From: Tupaia tana
Taxonomy: Eukaryota > Chordata > Mammalia > Scandentia > Tupaiidae
Reading direction: 5' to 3'
DNA length: 64,000 bases
Assembly (NCBI GenBank): GCA_026018925.1
Contig: JAKSZU010000006.1
Coordinates: 193,265,449-193,329,448 of the forward strand
Below, one piece after another: positions 10,831-23,334 of the stretch. How positions within the stretch are numbered: position 1 is the stretch's first letter; each line of letters starts with the position of its first letter. The notes under the pieces were generated by a model. That model made no database searches. It saw nothing but the letters and a program-made list of their open reading frames with translations, and had not been told where the DNA came from. Made by a program: the position numbers and the translations under genes.

Positions 10831-11390
10831 AGTCAGTTTAGATCCCCAAATTGTCTCTTCCTAAAATCTAGCAGAAGCCTTTCCCACTATCATTTGCCAT
10901 GCATTTTATCATTAGGACACTACCCTTCAGATGATGGCTTCAGTTCAGCAAAACTGATGGATTTGTCCCTGTTATGAATTATCTTTTGGTTCCAAAAAAT
11001 AAGGTGGAAATATTCCTAATAAAATCATTCGACCGACAATTATACCTCAACTAACTCTGCTACATGAAACATCTCTTATGCTAAGTGTCCAATGGTTTGC
11101 TTCCAACGTACAAGATTCCTCTCTTCCAAAGTGACTGAAGAAGGACCTGATTTTAATCATTAAATTCTGTTGGTTTGTTTTTTTCCTTCTGACTTTGAAT
11201 AGGATAGTATGCCTTTAGGAAAATTGGGTTTTAGAAGTTATTTCAGATTTTTTCTCTGAAAATCAAGAAAGGTGAGAATCAAGATAGGTAAATGTAATGG
11301 CGTATTAACCACTGTAATCTCATTTCCTTTTAAGGGGATTCTTACCAAGCTCCTGGTAACATGTAAATGAAAGTCTTTTGTCTTTCTTTT
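10831..11390. other. No recognised feature
   Basis: AT-rich sequence, nothing named. Confidence 0.5.
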
Positions 11391-11590
11391 TTTTAATATC
11401 ACCTTTTTAATATTTTGCCTAGCACATCTTGAGATGATCTGTTCTTTTAAATTATTTACTTAGATAATGTTTCTTGCCCTCCACCAGCATATAAATCCAG
11501 GCACGCAGGCACCTTGTTTGCCTTGATCATCTCCAGTGCCCTGAGCATACAATAGGGGCTTAATGGATGCTTTGTGATAATGAAACACAG
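11390..11590 (+). repeat. LINE-2 3' end
   Basis: The pattern of a L2 3' end is visible: AGGCACCTTGTTTGCCTTGATCATC, then CAGTGCCCTGAGCATACAATAGG and GCTTAATGGATGCTTTG. Old and diverged. Confidence 0.6.
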
Positions 11591-12150
11591 GATCGATCTT
11601 TCATTGATTCATGTATCCAAAAGGAATTATTGAAGAGAAATTCCAGTTTAAATTATACAGTGAAGTTCGAACAGGCCCATAGGAGGCCCAGCAGATGGGG
11701 AAGGGGGAAGGATTTTGTTTGGTAACCCAACTAAGATTATCAATGAATCTCTTCCTGTGCCTAGGTCTTCAGTGAAGAGCACTTCCAGAGATGGGAAATT
11801 TTCTGACGTGACGCTAAGGCATCCTTCCACAACCAAGATGATGGAAACAGTACAGCATCTGAAGAATCAACTCACCTCACTTAGTGGCTGAAAGTAAGTG
11901 ATCCTTACACAAAAAAGGAATGGTACATGTTGAGAAGGGAGTTCTTGGCCCTGATTCTGAACTGCAAAAAAAAAATATGTCTTAATTATAGCTGTCTTCC
12001 CTTGGGTGCCCTTCTAGGTATTTGGCATAAATGGGCCATGCCAATACACAGCTCACACTCCACACACACTTTCTTGAGGTTGCCCTGGGAGAATTCCTGC
12101 ACTCCCAAAAGAAGTCTGTAAGTTGGCTCCTTATTTAGCAGCACACTCCT
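11590..12150. other. No recognised feature
   Basis: Mixed-composition sequence. Short open frames at 11648-11836 (-) and 11927-12121 (+) have no recognisable domain or gene context. Confidence 0.45.
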
Positions 12151-12560
12151 CTTTCATTCATTGAAATGTTTGCAGAGCACCTAGTCTGTAGCAAGTAGCA
12201 TACTGGGATCTGGGGCTACAGCAGGGAACAAGAACCACAAATTCTACCCTCTCACAACTCAGAGTCTAATAAAGACATTGGATGAGTAAGTTAATCATTT
12301 CAAAACAGTGTGATGATAGCAAGCTGAAAGATATACTAGGTGGAATAAGGCGCAAAGTAGGCAGTGCCAACCTAGCCCTGGGCCTGGGAAGGCTATTAAC
12401 AAAAAGAGAGAAAAGGAGATGAAAGGGGAAAAGTGTTCCAGGTAGACAGAAGGGCCCAAATGAAAGCTCAGAGATGAGATTCTTGATCAGCTGGAAACAG
12501 AGTTCTGGTGAGAACCAGAGTGGAAGAATGTCTGTCAGTTCAGGTGTAAGAGAAGCACCT
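12150..12560 (-). repeat. LINE-2-like relic
   Basis: Reads like L2 3' sequence in antisense: GATCTGGGGCTACAGCAGGGAACAAG, CACAACTCAGAGTCTAATAAAGAC, and TTCCAGGTAGACAGAAGGGC. No ORF2 reading frame remains. Confidence 0.6.
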
Positions 12561-13690
12561 TCTTGTCTTAATGGAATTTCCAAATAAGATGGATATAACA
12601 TTCTTTAATGTTTATATCCTCCCGCCAAAGTACCAGTTGGTTGTTTAGATATATGGCTATGATCCAACAATCTTGTGAATTCCATTTAGTTCAAGTATCT
12701 GACAGATGAAATAAATATTGTTGTGAACTTGAATGCCAGGGTAGATGGTAGGGTTGCAAAGCCTTACCTGGACTCATTTTTAAGTAGGGGATTATTTCTT
12801 TATGGGTCATTCTTCTAAGTGCAGTGATCTACTCAAATGATTTCCCCCTTGGCTTAACTCACAGAGTTAAAAAAATTTTTTTTACTAACATTGCCATTTT
12901 AGGACTGCTCCAACCCCCTGCCAAGACTTAGTGCCTCCTCTCCCCCCACCCCGACACACAAACACATACTAGCACAATCTTGGACATGATAATTTTCCCT
13001 TATCTTAATTCTCCGAAATTAGAATTTAAAATATGACTGGATTGTTATAAAAAAATTCTTCAAACTTAAAAATACTTCTCTATGGCCTGCAGAGTTCCAG
13101 AATCTCCATTCTTATGCCTTTCGAGAAAAGTTTTCCTCATGTCTCCTATCTACAAATTGGCATTCTGAAATTAAGTCTTATTCATCCTTTGTTAAACTCC
13201 CTTTAAATTGTAATTTGACAGGGATTATCAGGTTGTTAAAAAATAATTATCCTAATTATTTTATTGAGTCAATATGGAACATGGCACCGAAAAGAAGCTA
13301 ACTGGAAGTCTAAAGATATTTAAATACTATTTAATCTTCTCATGATTCCTTAGAAACTTAGATAAAATAAATTTCTGCAGATATCCTTTACCATGGCTGT
13401 TAGAAAAATAAAAATTGCCAATTTATAAAAATTGAAAAACCTAGTGAATAGGTTTGTTGAGAGAGGTGGTAGAAATAGGATTTCTAATAAATATCTGAGA
13501 GGTACTTATTTCTTCCAGATGTTTAGTTTTGTGAAACAATCTAAAACTTTGTAAATGCCAGGTCTTTCCAAGAGTAAGTTACAAAAGCACTATATGGAAA
13601 CCTTGGTCAGATTATGAAAGATAGGCATTGTATGTCTCCACTTAGTATATACTGAATATCTTCACTCTATGGCAGAAACCGAAAGACTGG
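12560..13690. other. No recognised feature
   Basis: AT-rich sequence with a C-rich patch around 12940-12960. The stretch from about 13590 may be degraded L1 3' UTR leading into the next entry. Confidence 0.4.
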
Positions 13691-13960
13691 AAAGTATAAT
13701 AGAAGGAAGGACAACCTAAAGTAATAGAAATAGTATAGGAGAGGGTGGGTAATGGTGGGTGGGATAGAGGGAATCAGTGAAAAAAATAAAACACTTCATA
13801 GACAAAAAAATGAAAAGTTATCTATTGATGATAATGTGTATGGTACTATCTATTACTTGACTACTATCTACTGAATACACACTTGAAAAAACAATTTTGT
13901 ATGCTTTAAAGATATACAGTGATTAAATATAAATTAAAAATACTAATTTATAAAGAGAAA
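13690..13960 (+). mobile_element. L1/HAL1 3' end
   Basis: G-rich 3' UTR text (GAGAGGGTGGGTAATGGTGG), then AAAAGTTATCTATTGATGAT, ATTTTGTATGCTTTAAAGAT and AAATATAAATTAAAAATAC. This matches the terminal ~150 bp of the copies at 55450, 38112, 9521 and the HAL1 element. Confidence 0.6.
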
Positions 13961-15135
13961 AAAAGGAAAATTCAAAGCCTATGACTTGCAAATTAATACC
14001 GCTTTCACTTTTTTTTTCTCTCTTTTCTTCCTTCTTTCCTTTCTTTGTTCTTTACACTTTCCTTCCTTTAATTTTTCTTTGAAAAAATGAAAAACAATAT
14101 TTTTACTAAATACTTTTACAGGTTAAAAGATATAGTAACTTGGTTAATATTTCAAATTGAATTCATTGTATAGTCACATACATTTCACAAAATATACATG
14201 CCACAAATTTTCAGGCCATCCTTGCATTAATGAACATTAGTGTGTTTTGCTATTGCAAAACAAACACATTGCTTCGGTATTAGTGCTATTTTCTTATATC
14301 CTAATTTTGAGGGGTAAAGTTCTTTTGGGTTATTTCTTCATCTAATTGTAAGCTTGTTTTAAATTGTGTTAGCTATTCCCTAGAGGTTTCCCTAAAGATG
14401 ATAGCAACTCCAATCTTTTCCAACCTTTTTATATAAGTAAGAATTGTAACATAATACCATGTTTATGGTTTGTGAGACATGAAAAAAAAAATTGATCTAG
14501 GAAAACCAGTTATTCTCCTATTGGAGTTTCTGAAGCAGAGGATAGAGAAAATATAGGGGAAAAGGAAATAAAGTATATAATAAACTGCCCTTACAATTCC
14601 CAAGGAAAAAAAGAGGCTGCTTAGAAGGAGAACTAAAAATGACATCTGACTTCTTGACTATGATGTAGGTTGCTAAAAACCGTCTCCAAGGTGCTGATGG
14701 AAAATCATTTAGATCTTACAGTTCTATGATCAGCCAAACTTTCATTCTAATGTAAGAACAAATAGAAATTTCTCTTGCCCACATATTCCTGGGTAGGTCA
14801 GCGCCTGTCCTACTGCCCCTGTGAGGTAGAAAACAAAAAAGGCAGAAGGAGGAAAGAATTAAGTTTAAACATTGAATGTTCTCTGCTCCCCCTTTCTTCC
14901 CATACCCCTCGGGTTAGGCGATTAGAGAGGAGGGGCAAGAAAAAAACCATTGTCCTGAATGGCTCCCTAAAAAGAAAAGAGCTCCATAGAAGAATGGAAA
15001 GGTGGGCAGTTGAGGCCATATTTTAAGCCAGAGGTGGTCCCCTCTGAGTCATGTAGGAAGTAGGGGGTAGGTTCTAAGCTTAACCCAATAGGAAGCAGGT
15101 TTTTACTCTCTCTTGAGATATACTTTACCTGACAT
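13960..15135. other. CT-rich tract and unassigned sequence
   Basis: 14005-14075 is a CTTT/CCTT-rich tract. 14200-14290 faintly resembles an old L1 3' UTR. Overlapping open frames at about 14775-15026 (+) and 14810-15019 (-) show no domain and are probably chance. Confidence 0.4.
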
Positions 15136-15650
15136 TCCAGTTATTTATTGCTGTGAAACAAATTTAACCCCAAACTTAGTGGCTTGCAAAATAAACTTTC
15201 ACTATCTCTAAGGTTCTGTGGATCATAAATCTGGGTGTGGCTTAGCTGGGTGCCCCTGCCTGCAGGAGTCTCATAAAGATACAATCTAGGTGTCACCCAG
15301 GGCTATGTTGTCAGCGAGGGGCTACAGTCTCATGTGACGGTCTTAGCTAGGGAAAGATTTGCTTGCAATTCTCTCATGTGTTGGCTGACAGGATTTAGTT
15401 TCTCATGGACTATTGGCCAGGAGCATTTCTCCGTTCCTTGCCATCTAACTTCCCCTAAGGCAGCTCACCACTTGACAGCTGACCTCCATCAGAGTGAGCA
15501 AGTAAAAAAACAAGAGAGACTAGAACTCAGAGTCTTTTCTAATTTAATTTTGGAAGTGAAATTTCATGCTATATTCTCACTGGAATCAAGTTGCTAGGGC
15601 CAGCCCACACTCAAGGGGAGGAGATGACGCAAGCACTAGAATACTGTAGG
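15136..15650 (-). mobile_element. Old MLT1/MaLR-like LTR
   Basis: On the plus strand it starts with TTATTTATTGCTGTGAAACA followed by CCCCAAACTTAGTGGCTTGC, the antisense of the MLT-type terminus, and continues with GGTGTGGCTTAGCTGGGTGC and GGCAGCTCACCACTTGACAG. This is a very common eutherian element; the subfamily is not assigned. Confidence 0.6.
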
Positions 15651-15944
15651 CAGCCATCGCACGTGGCCATCTTACAGTCTGCCTAGCACATTTGCTATTG
15701 TAAACCGCTATCTCTAGGGAAATATAAGCATGAAGGAAGAAAATAGAAGAGGCTTGAGAAGTACAACAGGAAAAAAAAAAAAAACACAAGCCAAAAACAC
15801 ACTAAATAGTTTATATTATTTGAAAAACAACTAATAAACTAGAGAGTACAGGAACTTAAGACACAGCTTAATACTGTGAAAAGAATAAGGGTAGCCATTA
15901 GCAATATGAAATGGGAAATAAGCATTTATAAAAAGAACCAGTAG

Positions 15945-16197
15945 GGACCAGCCGTTGGCGTAATGGCTATGTTGCTAAACTCCCATGTAGTGGATCACTG
16001 TTTGAGTCCCAAACCTGGTGGCTTAAACTCACGCCAGGTGCATGTGCGTGTGTGCCCAAGATCCCAAGAGGAGAATGGTGGAGAAGGGATTGTGGTGTGG
16101 CCATCTCCCCTGGGGGGTGATTTTTCGCTTCTCACTTTCTGTCTCTCTCTCTTTCTGTCTTTCTGGTGAGCACATGCACCCTATAGCAAAAACATCT

Positions 16198-16243
<46 letters not shown>

Positions 16244-16276
16244 GAAAGAAAGAAAGAAAGAAAGGAAAAAGGAAAA
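15945..16276 (+). mobile_element. SINE-A copy with expanded A/AAAG tail
   Basis: Complete copy. The perfect 15-bp TSD AAAAAGAACCAGTAG is at 15930-15944 and 16277-16291. The tail from 16199 is an A run that passes into (AAAG)n, about 75 bp in all, showing microsatellite growth inside the TSD-bounded unit. Confidence 0.92.
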
Positions 16277-16291
16277 AAAAAGAACCAGTAG

Positions 16292-16529
16292 AAAATACAA
16301 TTATCATATCAACATGGGACAGATAAAAATGAATGTATAAGCTGCAAGAATTATTGGAAATAATAATTCAAATGGCATTAGGAAATTAAAGAAATGGAAA
16401 ATATAAGAAAGAACTCTAGAGATTAAAAAATAAAAGAATCTATACTTGAAGAATAGGAGTCACAGAAGAAGAAAGCTTAAATAAAAGGGAATCAATATTT
16501 AAAAAAATATTTAAGAATTTCCCTGAGGG
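16292..16529. other. No recognised feature
   Basis: A-rich sequence, nothing named. Confidence 0.5.
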
Positions 16530-16777
16530 TCACCTGGTGGATTGGTAGTTAAGGTAGATGGATCCCACATGGCTAATGGTATGGTTTGAGTCCTGGTTCT
16601 GGTGGTTTGAAAAATACTCCAGGAGTTTATGTGTGTGTTGTGCCTAAAAATCATGAAAGGATGAAGAAGGGAATATAGTGTGATCATATCCCTTAGGGCG
16701 TGCTTTCTCACACTCCCCACACATATCCCCTCCTTTCTTTCTCCAGCAAGCATTTGCAGCCTCTGGGGGAAAAAAAA
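16530..16777 (+). mobile_element. SINE-A copy, strongly diverged
   Basis: The head GGTCACCTGGTGGATTGGTAG, a degenerate B box GGTTTGAGTCC, and body traces are visible, ending in an A run at 16770. Probably an older subfamily. Confidence 0.7.
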
Positions 16778-16794
16778 ATCCCTGAATTGTTTCT

Positions 16795-17007
16795 TTTTTT
16801 AAAAAAATAATTATTTATTTTATTTTATTTATTTATTCATTTATTATTATATATTTTTTTTAGTTTGACCAGAGAGAGACAGAGGGTGAGACTGAGAGAG
16901 AGAGGAAGTGAGAAAGCAAGCCACCAGATTCAGGACTTGAACCCTGGTCGGCCATGTGGGAGTGTCCAGTGCCTTAACCACCACACCACCTCCACCTGCT
17001 GGTCCCG
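16795..17007 (-). mobile_element. SINE-B copy with perfect 17-bp TSD
   Basis: AT-rich 3' module (TTATTTATTTTATTTTATTT and so on), GTTTGACCAGAGAGAGACAG, GA-rich body and tRNA-like head. ATCCCTGAATTGTTTCT is duplicated perfectly at 16778-16794 and 17008-17024. Nearly the same sequence as the copy at 458, so both look recent. Confidence 0.9.
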
Positions 17008-17024
17008 ATCCCTGAATTGTTTCT

Positions 17025-17570
17025 AAAAACTTAATCTAGAGTGATTTCCTCAGTCTTCCTAATGAGTCCATAAACCATTTAAAACTCTGTAATAAAAACT
17101 TGTCTGCTGAAAGCAAAAGAGGACTATTTATTGTAGCTAATCCCAGCTAACAGCTATATGATAGGTATAAACGTGTGGTGTCATTATGAAGAGCTGTGAG
17201 CTATGTAGCAGTATCAAATGAAAGTAAATGTGCATACACTTTGTCATTGACAATACTATTCTTCGGAATATGTCCCAGAGAAATTATCATCTGGGTTGAT
17301 GTAGAGTCATGTATAAGGATGTACATCACAGTATGGTGTGCAGCTCTAGAGATATGGAGACATGAGGTGGCCACTTGGAAGGAAACAACTATTTTCAAAG
17401 AGGAACATAGCTGGCTCTTAAAAAGAAAGAATTTTTAAAAATTAGATCTACAGTGTGATATCTATATGGATGCAAACCATGGGCCACAGATAATACTAGA
17501 CAATATAAAACTTATTATTATATAGTATTCAGAAATTATAAACTGACAGTACTTGAAATAGCATGTTGTT
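17025..17570. other. No recognised feature
   Basis: AT-rich. Two overlapping open frames on opposite strands near 17196-17438 have no domain I recognise. Confidence 0.45.
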
Positions 17571-18360
17571 ATGATTACATATTATGATAAACTGCCCCCA
17601 AACTTATGATTTAAAACAAAACTATTGTCTCACAATTTCATGGGTCAGGGATTTGGGCAGGGTTTGCCTGGACTTTTCCACTTTACTTAGCCTTAACTGG
17701 GGTCACTAACTGGTATTTAGTAATAGGAAGCTAGTTTGCAGCTTATGATATGGCTTCACTAATGTGCCTGGGGGGTTAGAAAGGTGGTTTGAAGAGTGAA
17801 CTCAAGTGGCACATCCAACTGGACAGTCATGTGTAGGGTGGGTGGATTTTTTTACATGGTATTTCAAGACTCCCAGAGAACTCATTCAAAGGGACAGAAA
17901 GTTGTAGAAGCTCACAAAGCTGACAGTTTCTTTTATCTTGGAGAGGTTTTTGCTATAGGGCACAGGCACTCGCCAGAAAGACAGAGAGAGACAGGGAGAA
18001 AGAAATTGAGAAATCACCTCCCAGGGGGGATAGCCATTCTTCAATCCATTCTCTTCCATTCTCCTCTCAGGATCTTGGGCACACATGCACATGTGCCCAG
18101 GGTGAGTTTAAGCCACCAGGACCGGGACTTGAACCACGGTCGACTATATGGGAGTCCAGCGACATAACCATTATGCTAACTGCTGGTCCTGAAGCTGACA
18201 GTTTCTTAAAGTCTGGACTTAAACTAGTACAATGTCAGTTCTGCTATATTCTATTAGCCAAAGTATTCACAGAACCAACCCAGATTCAAGATCCAGGACA
18301 TGAATCCACCTCTTAATGGGAGGAGTATCCAAGAATGTATAGCCATATTTAATTGGCCAT
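17570..18360 (-). mobile_element. Old MLT1/MaLR-like LTR, split by SINE-A
   Basis: Plus-strand text ATGATAAACTGCCCCCAAAC, then TCATGGGTCAGGGATTTGGG and, beyond the SINE, AACCCAGATTCAAGATCCAGG parallels the element at 15136. Very diverged. Confidence 0.5.
17933..18191 (-). mobile_element. SINE-A copy inside old LTR
   Basis: Complete copy with a short degraded tail (TTATCTT). AAGCTGACAGTTTCTT is duplicated perfectly at 17917-17932 and 18192-18207 (16 bp). Confidence 0.92.
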
Positions 18361-19627
18361 ATATAAATAGAGCTAATTAACACAATGTTGATTAAAGGAG
18401 ATCTATAAGACAAAAACTTTCACAGCCTATGTATTTTTTAATGACACATATATTTCCAAGTCATAGATCTGATGAAATAGTGTAACAGCCTGTGAGAATA
18501 AATAAAAATATTGAGGTTAGGGGAGAAAGGAGAAAATAGCATAAAGTTAGTAAGGGCTTGTGTATTCCAATAATGATGTGGACTTTAGAGAGTCCATATG
18601 GAGGGAAGAGACAAATAAGAAGTAGTACAGTAATATTACCTTTCACAACTGCAGATAAAGGCTATATCTTTAAGTGTGTCGCTGTAGCACTCATTAATTT
18701 CATTGCATTTAAATTTTATAATTTTATTTATGTACATAAATTTATTGTTATGAGGTATTTTCTTACTACTCTTGAATAGAATGTGCTCTGTCTTTTCATA
18801 TTAATTTTTTCCCTTTTGAAAATTCAAATCACTTAGAAGACAGAGGAAGTATGGGAGATGTATGTAAGTGTGTACAGTGTGTGTGTGTGAGCTGGGCTGG
18901 CATTTATTTTTTCTTCCTCCTTAATTGTGGACTTGGCATAAAAATCTGCCAAGACTTCTTCAGGGTAAGGCTCTATCAGCTGTTGAAAAGCAAGAAAACC
19001 TTTCTATTTTTAGTTCTATTTTTACCTAATTGTTTTTGCATTTGGCTACTAAATTGAACTCTTCTCACTTCCCTAGCTTGAAAGAGGTAGCTCTTGTATT
19101 TCAAAAATACATTTTAAGGCTTCAAATGTCAAATTTGAAACAAATTTATCAAGCTAGATAACAATAATTTCTAATCTTTGGATGTTCATATCATATCATA
19201 ACTCAGAGTATATTAAAGATAAATCTTGAGCTCTAGAACTTAAAGATCAAAAACACAGTAAGGGAACATCTGAACATTCATCAATAATTTATCATTTATG
19301 GCAAGCTTAGTCCCTTAAGCACTTGGAAATAAAGGAAATGAGATTGTCTCCTCAGAATCAAATAGTTAGGAACACATCAGAAGGATAGGAAAACATACTT
19401 CAAGGGGGAAAAAGTACTTCTAACACCTGAAAAATTTGTAACCAGACTAAAGATATTAATACAGTAAAATGGCATACCTGTCAGTTCGGAGTTGGTCAGC
19501 TGCAAAGACATAGAGAAAGAGACTTACAAAGACACACAACATAGTGAAAGAGAAAACATCAAAAGGTAATAATGAATAGAATTTCTTTTAATCACAAATA
19601 TGTTTGTCTACTAAGAGTTATGATATA
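18360..19627. other. No recognised feature
   Basis: AT-rich sequence with scattered short open frames that lack any domain. Confidence 0.45.
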
Positions 19628-19640
19628 AAGTTTAAACATA

Positions 19641-19882
19641 TTTTTGAGAGATTTTTGTTATAGGGCATGTGTGCTCACTGGAGAGACAGAGAGACAGAAA
19701 GCGAGAAATCACACCACAGGGGGAATGGCCATGCTGCAGTCCCTTCTTCTCCATTCTCTTCTTGGGATTTTGGGTACACATGCACATGTTCCCGGTGTGA
19801 GTTTCAAGCCTCCAGGCCCATGACTCTCACACTGGCCATGTGAGAGTCCAGTGATATAACCATTACGTCATTGGCTGGTTCC
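19641..19882 (-). mobile_element. SINE-A copy, diverged
   Basis: All blocks are visible, with the head degraded (CATTACGTCATTGGCTGGTT). Flanks AAGTTTAAACA and AAGTTTAAAAA suggest the TSD. Confidence 0.83.
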
Positions 19883-19889
19883 AAGTTTA

Positions 19890-21760
19890 AAAATCTCAGT
19901 CACACACCAAGGCAAAAATTATAGAATTATAAATGTTCTGAGTTAAGGAGGACTTCACATGGATCTGGTCTATCTTCTCCTTGATAGTAATAACTTTGTT
20001 TAGCACATTTGCAAGGTGTTTTTAGAAACCTTTAGTTTTACTCTCTGCCTAAAGTGTTGCCCATTCCCCTTTGAATCTAAGACATCCATGTGTTATTGAA
20101 TCAGTTAACTCACTTTTGGCCCACTGTAAAGGTTGCACATGTGAAGTAACATTTGTTCATTAGATTTATTTTTTCCTAGAGTAAATGAGAGAAAGGGTTC
20201 TTGTAAACAGATATTGGAAATGGAGATGATTTGAAGACATTTACCTGGAGTTCTGGGTATGGAGGGGAACCTGGGGGAATGGAGTGAGTTCTTTGGCACT
20301 GACTTAATTTTTCCTTAATCTGTCCCACAGGCTACATAATAGTGGCAGGAACATCTGACCGAGTGTAGGAAGGCTCTGGTGTTAATAGAAAGTAAAAGGT
20401 TATCACACCATAAATATTAACGTCAGCTTCCTTGTCATTTGTTTGCCATCAGTTCTGTGGGAAGCATGGTACTACTTCTTTTTGTAACTATCTAATAGAA
20501 TTTATATCACATGACTTGCTTTTGAGATAAATTGTATGATGAGACAGCTATGGCAATGTTAAGAAATCTGTTCATGATTATAATTTGGAGCTTGAATGTG
20601 AACAAAGGTCTACCTGATTTCAATGTCAGGGGACAAAGTGACCGCCATGATATTGTCTTGGTCAGGTTCCTTTACCAACACCTCCCTCTCCTCTCATTCT
20701 CTACCAGCATGAGTGTCTCCCCCACCCCATCTCCTGATTCTTCCCATCGTATGAAATCTATTACAATTTATGTTAAGTTTTAAAAGTTACACATTGACTA
20801 TATATCTGCTATAGAAAATTGTAAATGTGAATAAACAAAAAGGTACTTGAAACTAAAACAAATAAAACTGCTTGAATCATAATTCTACCACCCAGATAGC
20901 CATTGTTGGCATTTATAGTACGGATACAACTTCAGCTGCTTCCATATTTCTGAAAACTTTAGTAACTGACATCATTTTACAATACTGATTTGTATCCTGC
21001 ATTTTATCAACATCTTTCTATTTGTGTGTATAGGCACCTTTGTTATTATGTGTTCTGGCTTTTTTTTTTTCCTATTACACTAATTAAATTTTATATCATG
21101 TCCCATAATTTACTACTTTTAAAAATTATTTGTCTCTGAGTATAGAATATTTATCATTCAAAAATTTATATAATCTTAGTAAATACATTATATAGCAAAT
21201 GAAAATCTCTCTTGCAGTCTGATGAATATACATCTAATTCTTGATTCACTTTTTCAAAGTGGTTCAGTTGTTGGTTAATATTTTTCTTTGAATATTTCTT
21301 TCAATAGATACTCTAGTAACCTGAGAGATTTAGATATATATATATAAGGATAGAAAAAGGCACTTTTTTACTTATGTATTCTAATTAGGTGACAAAGTCT
21401 TATTTATTTTGTAACGTAAGTAGAGTTCATGGTTGAACCAAAAAAAAAAAGTTTTCTTAGTACACACCTTTCCAAAGGTAAATGGAGAATACATTAAAAA
21501 TTTCTAACCTATTGAATTTCTAACCTACCTTCCTAAAATTCTCAGCATTTATAATCTCTATAAAGTCGCACACCATACAATAATTTTCAGCCTTTTAAAA
21601 AGTATTAATAGTACTATTTCAGATATTTTGTCAACAAAACACTACTATAGAACAGCACTGTTGACATACACAGCTCTAAATTTGGAAGTGAAATGTGTTG
21701 TAGAAAGACAACATGAGTTACAATAGAAGCCACACATGTACTGTAAATTTTCTAGTACAC
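19890..21760. other. Mostly unassigned, possible old L1 3' UTR
   Basis: 20770-21060 contains CATAATTCTACCACCCAGATAGCCATTG, which resembles a widespread old mammalian repeat (family not named). A (TA)n tract is at about 21335-21348. No gene is evident; the 20532-20783 frame has no domain. Confidence 0.3.
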
Positions 21761-21761
21761 A

Positions 21762-22000
21762 AGGCTGGACGGTGATGCAGCAATAAATTGTGACACTCTG
21801 CAAGATTCATCCATGTAGGAAGGTTCCAGATTCATGTCTGGAGACCTTCTTGAGTATTCTGGGGATGCTTGTGCCCATGATCTGAGCCTGACTGAGGCTG
21901 CGGGTGGATTGCAGCCTCAAGATCCTACTGGGGATATTTTCTCTCTCTCTGTCTTTCTCATTCATGAAAATAAATAAATAAATAAATTTTAAAAATTTTG
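21762..22000 (+). mobile_element. SINE-C copy
   Basis: Third SINE family. Its head has CAGATTCATGTCTGGAGACC, the body has CCATGATCTGAGCCTGACTG and GGTGGATTGCAGCCTCAAGA, then a CT stretch and an ATAAATAAATAAA tail. GTACACA at 21755-21761 and 22001-22007 is a candidate TSD. Confidence 0.8.
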
Positions 22001-22009
22001 GTACACATC

Positions 22010-22514
22010 AAAATAGTACAAAGAAACACATCAAAAATAATTTTAATAATTAATTTACAAACCCAATATATCCAAAATATTATTAGACCCATGATCAAAT
22101 AAAATGTAAGATATTTTAGATTTTTATTGTTCTAATCTCTTCTGAATGTGGTGTATAGTTTGCATTTACAGTACATCTTACTTTGGACTAGTCACGTATG
22201 GTCAATTCCTGTTACATTGGAAGGCAGAGCTTCAGATATTATCAACTGTGATGATAACAGACCTACAAGCTTGCAAGACTAAAGCACAAGCTATAAGCTT
22301 AATCACATTAGACTTTTTAAAACTCCAGTGAAAACAATGTATGTCCATGCTTCCAGATGTATGCATTTATGAGCCAATTGGTTAGAGTTAGAAATCTAAG
22401 CTAAGGTTAAGAGAGATAAAAAAAATAACTAATTGGTCTCACTGAAGAATTAACTTGGATAATGAAGTAGTGATTAAAGCCAATGCCAACTACACAACAA
22501 CTGTAGTAGCCTAG
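22010..22514. other. No recognised feature
   Basis: AT-rich, nothing named. Confidence 0.5.
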
Positions 22515-23332
22515 GCTACTTAGAGTGACAGAAAAAATAGAATATGTATATAGATACGAGAGAGAGGATTTATTAGAAGTAGTGGCTCACACAAACATGG
22601 TGGCTGAGAGATCCCACAATAAGCTGTTTGTAAGCTGGAGACCCCAGGATGCTGGTAGTATGGCTTATTCCAAATCTAAAGGTCTTAGAGGCAGAGAAGC
22701 CAATGATACAACTCTCAGTTCAAGACTGAAAGCCTGAGAACCTGGTGGGGCCACTGGTATAAGTCCTGGAGTCCCAAGGTAGGCAAGCCTTGGTTTCTGA
22801 TGTCTGAGGCAGTGGAGAAAGTCTACACAACTTTCTAAAAATGAAATACACCTTTTGTATTTGCTTTTTATGGATCTCCACTGATTGGATGGAGATCGTT
22901 AATGGCAGATCTTCCCCATATATCAATATTTTTTTTTTTTTTTTGGAGAGGTTTTTCACTATAGGGCACGTGCGCTCACCAGACAGAGAGAGAGAGACAT
23001 AGAGACAGAAAGCGAGAAATCACCCCCCAGGGGGGATGGTCACGCCGCAATCCCTTCTCCTCCATTCTCCTCTTGGGATCTTGGGCACGCACGCACACGC
23101 GCCCGGCGTGAGTTTTAAGCCACCAGGTCCAGGACACGAACCACGGTCGACTACGTGGGAGTCCAGCAACATAGCCATTACGCTAACTGCTGGTTCCCCC
23201 CATATATCAATAATTTACTCAAACTCACATGCTAAAATTCTCTGGAAACACTCTCACAGACATATCCAGAAAAAAGCTTATGAGGTTCCTAAGAATTCTT
23301 TAGTTGACAACTGAAAGTAACTGTCACATAAA
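22515..23332. repeat. Old LTR-like repeat, split by SINE-A
   Basis: Contains AGGATTTATTAGAAGTAGTGG, CATGGTGGCTGAGAGATCCC, TTGTAAGCTGGAGACCCCAGG and, after the SINE, GGAAACACTCTCACAGACAT and TAGTTGACAACTGAAAG. These are in the order of a common eutherian LTR-like repeat that I recognise but cannot name. Confidence 0.5.
22929..23198 (-). mobile_element. SINE-A copy, young
   Basis: Complete and CpG-rich. CCCATATATCAATA is duplicated perfectly at 22915-22928 and 23199-23212. Confidence 0.93.
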
Positions 23333-23334
23333 TG

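Noticed and set aside
14775-15026. Overlapping frames on both strands
   Set aside because: Complementary low-complexity translation (Arg/Lys-rich against Leu/Phe-rich); no supporting context.
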